The position numbers and the translations under genes were made by a program. The notes under the pieces are model-generated. The model did no database searches. It was not told the origin of the DNA and was given only the letters and a program-made list of their open reading frames with translations. This document shows positions 61,613-64,000 of a stretch of 64,000 bases of DNA, piece by piece. This DNA is from Ptychodera flava (Eukaryota; Hemichordata; Enteropneusta; Ptychoderidae), in NCBI RefSeq assembly GCF_041260155.1, contig NC_091931.1, forward strand, positions 20,006,166 to 20,070,165. Reading direction: 5' to 3'. Position 1 is the stretch's first letter. The number at the start of each line of letters is the position of its first letter.

Positions 61613-64000
61613 ACAATGCAATTACATGTAAGCTTATGTATGTAAGCCCTTTTCAGAACCAGACAGATGCACATATAATGGTAGCAGTTATATGTTTATC
61701 TGTCTAATTCAGAAATTCAGTTTTTTTATATCATAACCAAGATCCGTATTACGATATCCTCAGAAGATATTACATGTGAATTAGTGGGGGTTTGAAGCAG
61801 ATAAAAGTTACTTAGGGACTCAATGGATTGATGCATTTGATGACATTATATGAATAGCGTTGCAGCATAATGTCCATAACAAGTGGTCTTCAATATGTCA
61901 TCAGAAAGTTTGGTTCATACCTATTGTTTTCTGTCAAAAAGATTAACCTTGACCCTGGGTATGATGCGTGAAATGGAGATTTTCATGGCGAATTCCTTGT
62001 TTTAACCCCTCATTCCTGTTTCCCCCTCGATATGTTCCAAATACCCCAAAACACTTAAAAAATAAAATTCATATAGTTTTATAAATTTGGACACCAACAA
62101 ATTGCATCATCAGCATGAGTTTAGCAAATGCTTTGCTGAGCAAATTTAAACCTAAGTTGTGTTATTTTGGCAAATCATTTGTCTGAATTGTTTACCTAAG
62201 TTTAACAGACAGATAACAAATACCATTCAAAAAGAATACCAATTGGAAAACTACAAAACGAAGGGTACATAAAACCTATATCAAGCCCCTTTGAGATGGA
62301 TCTTTACCAGTAAGAGCACAATCAGGCGATACCGTGCAAATCCTATCACTTCGACTAGAAAAATAATTACAATTTTAAATCGTCGGATTATTAGGAAGTT
62401 AACTAAGCCAAAATAATTTTATTAGTGGTCGAATTATCAGAGATTTCCACTTTTTCGACGGTACATAACTGATATGCTTATCATCTTTGATTATTGAAAT
62501 ATATATAGGCGACTTTCCTGAAGTCCCGACTTAGACATATCCTGTACTGTGAATTGTATCGTTCTGTGTATGTTATCAAAAATAAAGCGTTCAAAAAACT
62601 TCGTAATGATAGGTTGGTCGAATCAATATAGAGATTGAAGGAGTCCCAATTTCTATCCGTGGTCGAACTGATAAGGGTAACACAAAATATTATTTTGAGA
62701 AAAACACAGGGTGATTGAATTTATATAGGTTGACCTGACAATCACAATGGGGAATATTGAACATATTATCTAATTTCTTTACAATGTTTTTGCCTTCCTG
62801 ACCGTGAAAGGTTCGTATTAAACATCATTCTATAAGGTTAACTAATTTTTTACTTCTTTACTACTCAGAAATTTTTCTCGACTAGTCAGCTCGTCAGTAC
62901 TGATTCACTTTTGCTTCGAGTGGCATAATCATGTATTTGCTGAGTGTCAGCTTCCCCGGAGAATTTTACACTAGTCCTCATGAAATGCTTACCGTCTTTG
63001 TGGCGGATGGCCTTTGTCTCGGCAGCCTTTGGCTTGGAGTGGCTTTCCACTGGATCTGTAAGTGGTACAAACGGTGATGATAATGATTTTATTTGCGGTC
63101 TCACACATGCAAGTAAGCAGTTAACATCAGCACTTCTGATTACAATTGTTTTCCTTCACTAATTAAAATATACCAGCCAATTGCCCTGTAAAATTGACAT
63201 GTATTTGACAAAATCGAGAAAGCAGACAATCATGAACTTCTAAGTTTCTAGGATACATAACAAATTTATATCAAATTTTTATTTGTTAGAACCATCACAA
63301 ACTATGTTTGGGATGGTGTACAATTGAACATTATCTCAAACATGGATAGAACAGTGCACAATTGATGTCTGCCTCAAACATAGTATGGTACCATGTTCCA
63401 TTGTACACCACCTCAAACAAAGTTAGAGATGGAGTTTAAATAAAAGCGTCTCAAACATGGTGAGGACGGTGCACAATTGAACACTCTCAAACATCTGTAG
63501 AGATGGTGTTCAATTGTACACCACTTCAAATTTCAGTTGCCTGTTTTTATTTCCAAGATTTTCAACTATTTTTATGACAGAGTTAATAATGCCAGAATGG
63601 TAATAATATGCTGTGCAAAGTCTGACAAAGATCTGTTTTGAGAGAGCCTAAAAGAAAGGTTTCATTTTGCATGTAAAATATCTCAGTTCAACTTTTAAAT
63701 GTAAAACTGTACTTTGTTGGATAGTGATTAAGAAAATTCTTCAAACAGCAGAATGTTCGAAACCACACAATTACGTGCATAGTGAAATATAAACAATAAA
63801 CTCAAACTTTGTAGTGCAAATCTTGGAAACTACAGGCCATTAACAATGAAACTAAGACATTTTTCATGGTTAATACATGTCAAAACTACTAAAAATCAGA
63901 ATTTCCTGATCAGGATCAGCAGGCTTTAAGTCACCTTTGCTTGGGTTGGCATCATCGTGTACATGTTTAGTGTCACGTTCCCAGCCCAAGTCTACACTCC
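54251..64000 (-). CDS. NEURL4-type C-terminal (ART-like) domain protein, 5'-partial
   Basis: Exons (minus, 5' to 3'): >64000-63935, 63055-62909, 59839-59701, 57571-57456, 57318-57171, 54455-54251. All internal junctions are GT-AG and phase-consistent. The C-terminal ~200 residues run DVYFNKNFDMCYCTGCHNDR, GVPIGWCRFALQVPPQAKAE, WHVAFHGTKIDAVASILKHG, QVFLSPSIRYSGCDVYAPQT, YKARAVFQVWIKPDAYKVGQ and EIDPLFSNEEIEWYTKNRGC to FKLE and the stop. This pattern matches, from memory, the C-terminus of NEURL4-like proteins and their invertebrate relatives. Its H-G-T, S-I-R-Y and E-E-I-E-W landmarks are placed like the His-Tyr-Glu triad of ADP-ribosyltransferase folds; that catalysis occurs is inference. 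A Cys pair (CYCTGC) may bind zinc. Upstream exons encode a charged linker. Whether NHR or other domains precede it lies off the right edge. Confidence 0.82.
54570..54910 (-). mobile_element. M1 MITE copy 6
   Basis: Reverse orientation: GATGGTTTGCGCCTCGAAAG to GAGGTGTATTCTACC, then TTAA. It carries AAAATGGCCGCCATCCC. In the intron upstream of the terminal exon of the NEURL4-type gene. Confidence 0.9.
54915..57170. other. Intron of the NEURL4-type gene, nothing recognised
   Basis: AT-rich. No exon is needed here because the flanking exons join in phase, and no repeat family was recognised. Confidence 0.55.
57171..57318 (-). CDS. NEURL4-type gene, exon with SPSIRYSG
   Basis: 148 nt, acceptor TATTGTCCTGTAG, donor CAAG|GTAAGT. 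It encodes GDYLMDGTKLCEAPGHFTPD, RKPEGFDTKQVFLSPSIRYS and GCDVYAPQTR. Confidence 0.92.
57456..57571 (-). CDS. NEURL4-type gene, exon with FHGT
   Basis: 116 nt, acceptor AACATTTATTTAG, donor CCAG|GTCTGT. It encodes VPPQAKAEDVFNKWHVAFHG then TKIDAVASILKHGYLLMPG. The H-G-T is the putative nicotinamide-site histidine of an ART-like fold. Confidence 0.92.
57818..59221. mobile_element. Transposon with TAA duplication (GGCTGCATTCACAAACGCCT)
   Basis: 1,404 bp with ~30-bp inverted ends (GGCTGCATTCACAAACGCCT; AGGTGTTTGTGAATGCAGCC) and TAA on both sides, suggesting a PIF/Harbinger-like target site. The interior has four ~180-bp tandem units (AAGAAATTTGATTTTGGAAT, TCACTATACATTG). In an intron of the NEURL4-type gene. 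No transposase. Confidence 0.85.
58085..58710. repeat. ~180-bp tandem repeat, four units
   Basis: Each unit has GAAATTTGATTTTGGAATTT, TTGATCCACTATACATTG-like and GTCTATGAGGAAACTATGA words. Located inside the transposon at 57818-59221. Confidence 0.82.
59701..59839 (-). CDS. NEURL4-type gene, Cys-rich exon
   Basis: 139 nt, acceptor CGCTTTTCTCTCAG, donor CTTCA|GTGAGT. It encodes VYFNKNFDMCYCTGCHNDRG then DKLYYARGQPAKDYGVPIGW and CRFAL. C-Y-C-T-G-C-H could form a small metal site. Confidence 0.9.
59840..62908. other. Intron of the NEURL4-type gene
   Basis: Apart from a GT microsatellite at 61564-61609 I recognise nothing. The short open frames lack support. Confidence 0.55.
61564..61609. repeat. 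(GT)n microsatellite
   Basis: About 46 bp of GT repeat, intronic. Confidence 0.96.
62909..63055 (-). CDS. NEURL4-type gene, linker exon B
   Basis: 147 nt, acceptor GTACCACTTACAG, donor AAAA|GTGAAT. It encodes PVESHSKPKAAETKAIRHKD then GKHFMRTSVKFSGEADTQQI and HDYATRSK. Charged and low in hydrophobic residues, so probably a flexible linker. Its 3' half is paralogous to the exon at 63935. Confidence 0.72.
63280..63535. repeat. Imperfect inverted/tandem repeat (GTGTACAATTGAACA)
   Basis: GTACAATTGAACA and its complement alternate with CTCAAACATGG about every 50-60 bp, four to five times. Intronic between the two linker exons. Confidence 0.7.
63935..64000 (-). CDS. NEURL4-type gene, linker exon A (cut by window edge)
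   Basis: The frame SVDLGWERDTKHVHDDANPS-K ends at donor AAAG|GTGACT, phase 1. It aligns with the end of exon B (S-V-x-x-x-x-E-x-D-T-x-x-[VI]-H-D-x-A-x-x-S-K), and the DNA is also similar. The 5' part lies beyond the window. Confidence 0.6.

Noticed and set aside
1-64000. CRISPR arrays, riboswitches, bacterial operons
   Set aside because: The window is a spliced animal genome; direct repeats seen are microsatellites, satellite-like units or transposon parts.
1-64000. Retroviral, LTR or Polinton-like elements
   Set aside because: I found no reverse transcriptase, integrase, capsid or envelope-like frames and no long direct terminal repeats; all mobile elements seen have inverted ends or are satellite-like.

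Overview
This is a gene-poor, AT-rich animal nuclear window. Spliced genes have short exons, GT-AG introns of 0.1 to about 5.5 kb, and dense short DNA transposons and microsatellites. The gene families (ZDHHC23, SPRY and Neuralized-type NHR domains, death-effector domain, NEURL4-type C-terminus, SnoaL-like protein) fit a marine invertebrate deuterostome such as a hemichordate, echinoderm or amphioxus. I cannot name the species; hemichordate is only a guess. There is no rRNA, CRISPR array or bacterial-type operon, and I recognised no tRNA and no retroviral or LTR element.

Layout. (1) 0.86-2.16 kb, minus strand: the first coding exon of a death-effector-domain (DED) gene, cut by a 1,009-bp near-perfect palindromic transposon with a 3-bp target duplication. 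(2) 2.2-11.9 kb: no gene found; microsatellites and fold-back repeats. (3) 11.9-20.9 kb, minus: nine exons (eight firm, one tentative) of a protein with an SPSB-like SPRY domain, a Neuralized homology repeat split over three exons, a helical region and an acidic C-terminus; its 5' end is not resolved. (4) 24.57-35.89 kb, plus: a complete four-exon DHHC palmitoyltransferase of the ZDHHC23 type (418 aa). (5) 38.80-44.72 kb, minus: a complete two-exon SnoaL-like small protein (122 aa) whose 5.5-kb intron is packed with transposons. (6) 45-54 kb: no gene found; repeats. (7) 54.25-64 kb and beyond the right edge, minus: the 3' exons of a gene whose C-terminus matches what I recall of the NEURL4 C-terminal (ADP-ribosyltransferase-like) module, with a duplicated linker exon upstream.

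The repeats are unusually legible. Several unrelated families share TTAA target duplications (piggyBac-like); one occurs six times and one of those copies is split by another TTAA element. Three hAT-like palindromes sit side by side next to the first exon of the SnoaL-like gene. A ~160-180 bp satellite-like repeat recurs at four loci, three of which run into microsatellite or short tandem tails.

The genes do not form an operon. DED, SPRY/NHR and NEURL4-type modules are used in signalling and ubiquitin pathways, so the minus-strand genes may belong to an expanded signalling or innate-immunity repertoire; that is inference. All exon models were read by eye from reading frame, splice sites and phase agreement, with no transcript support.
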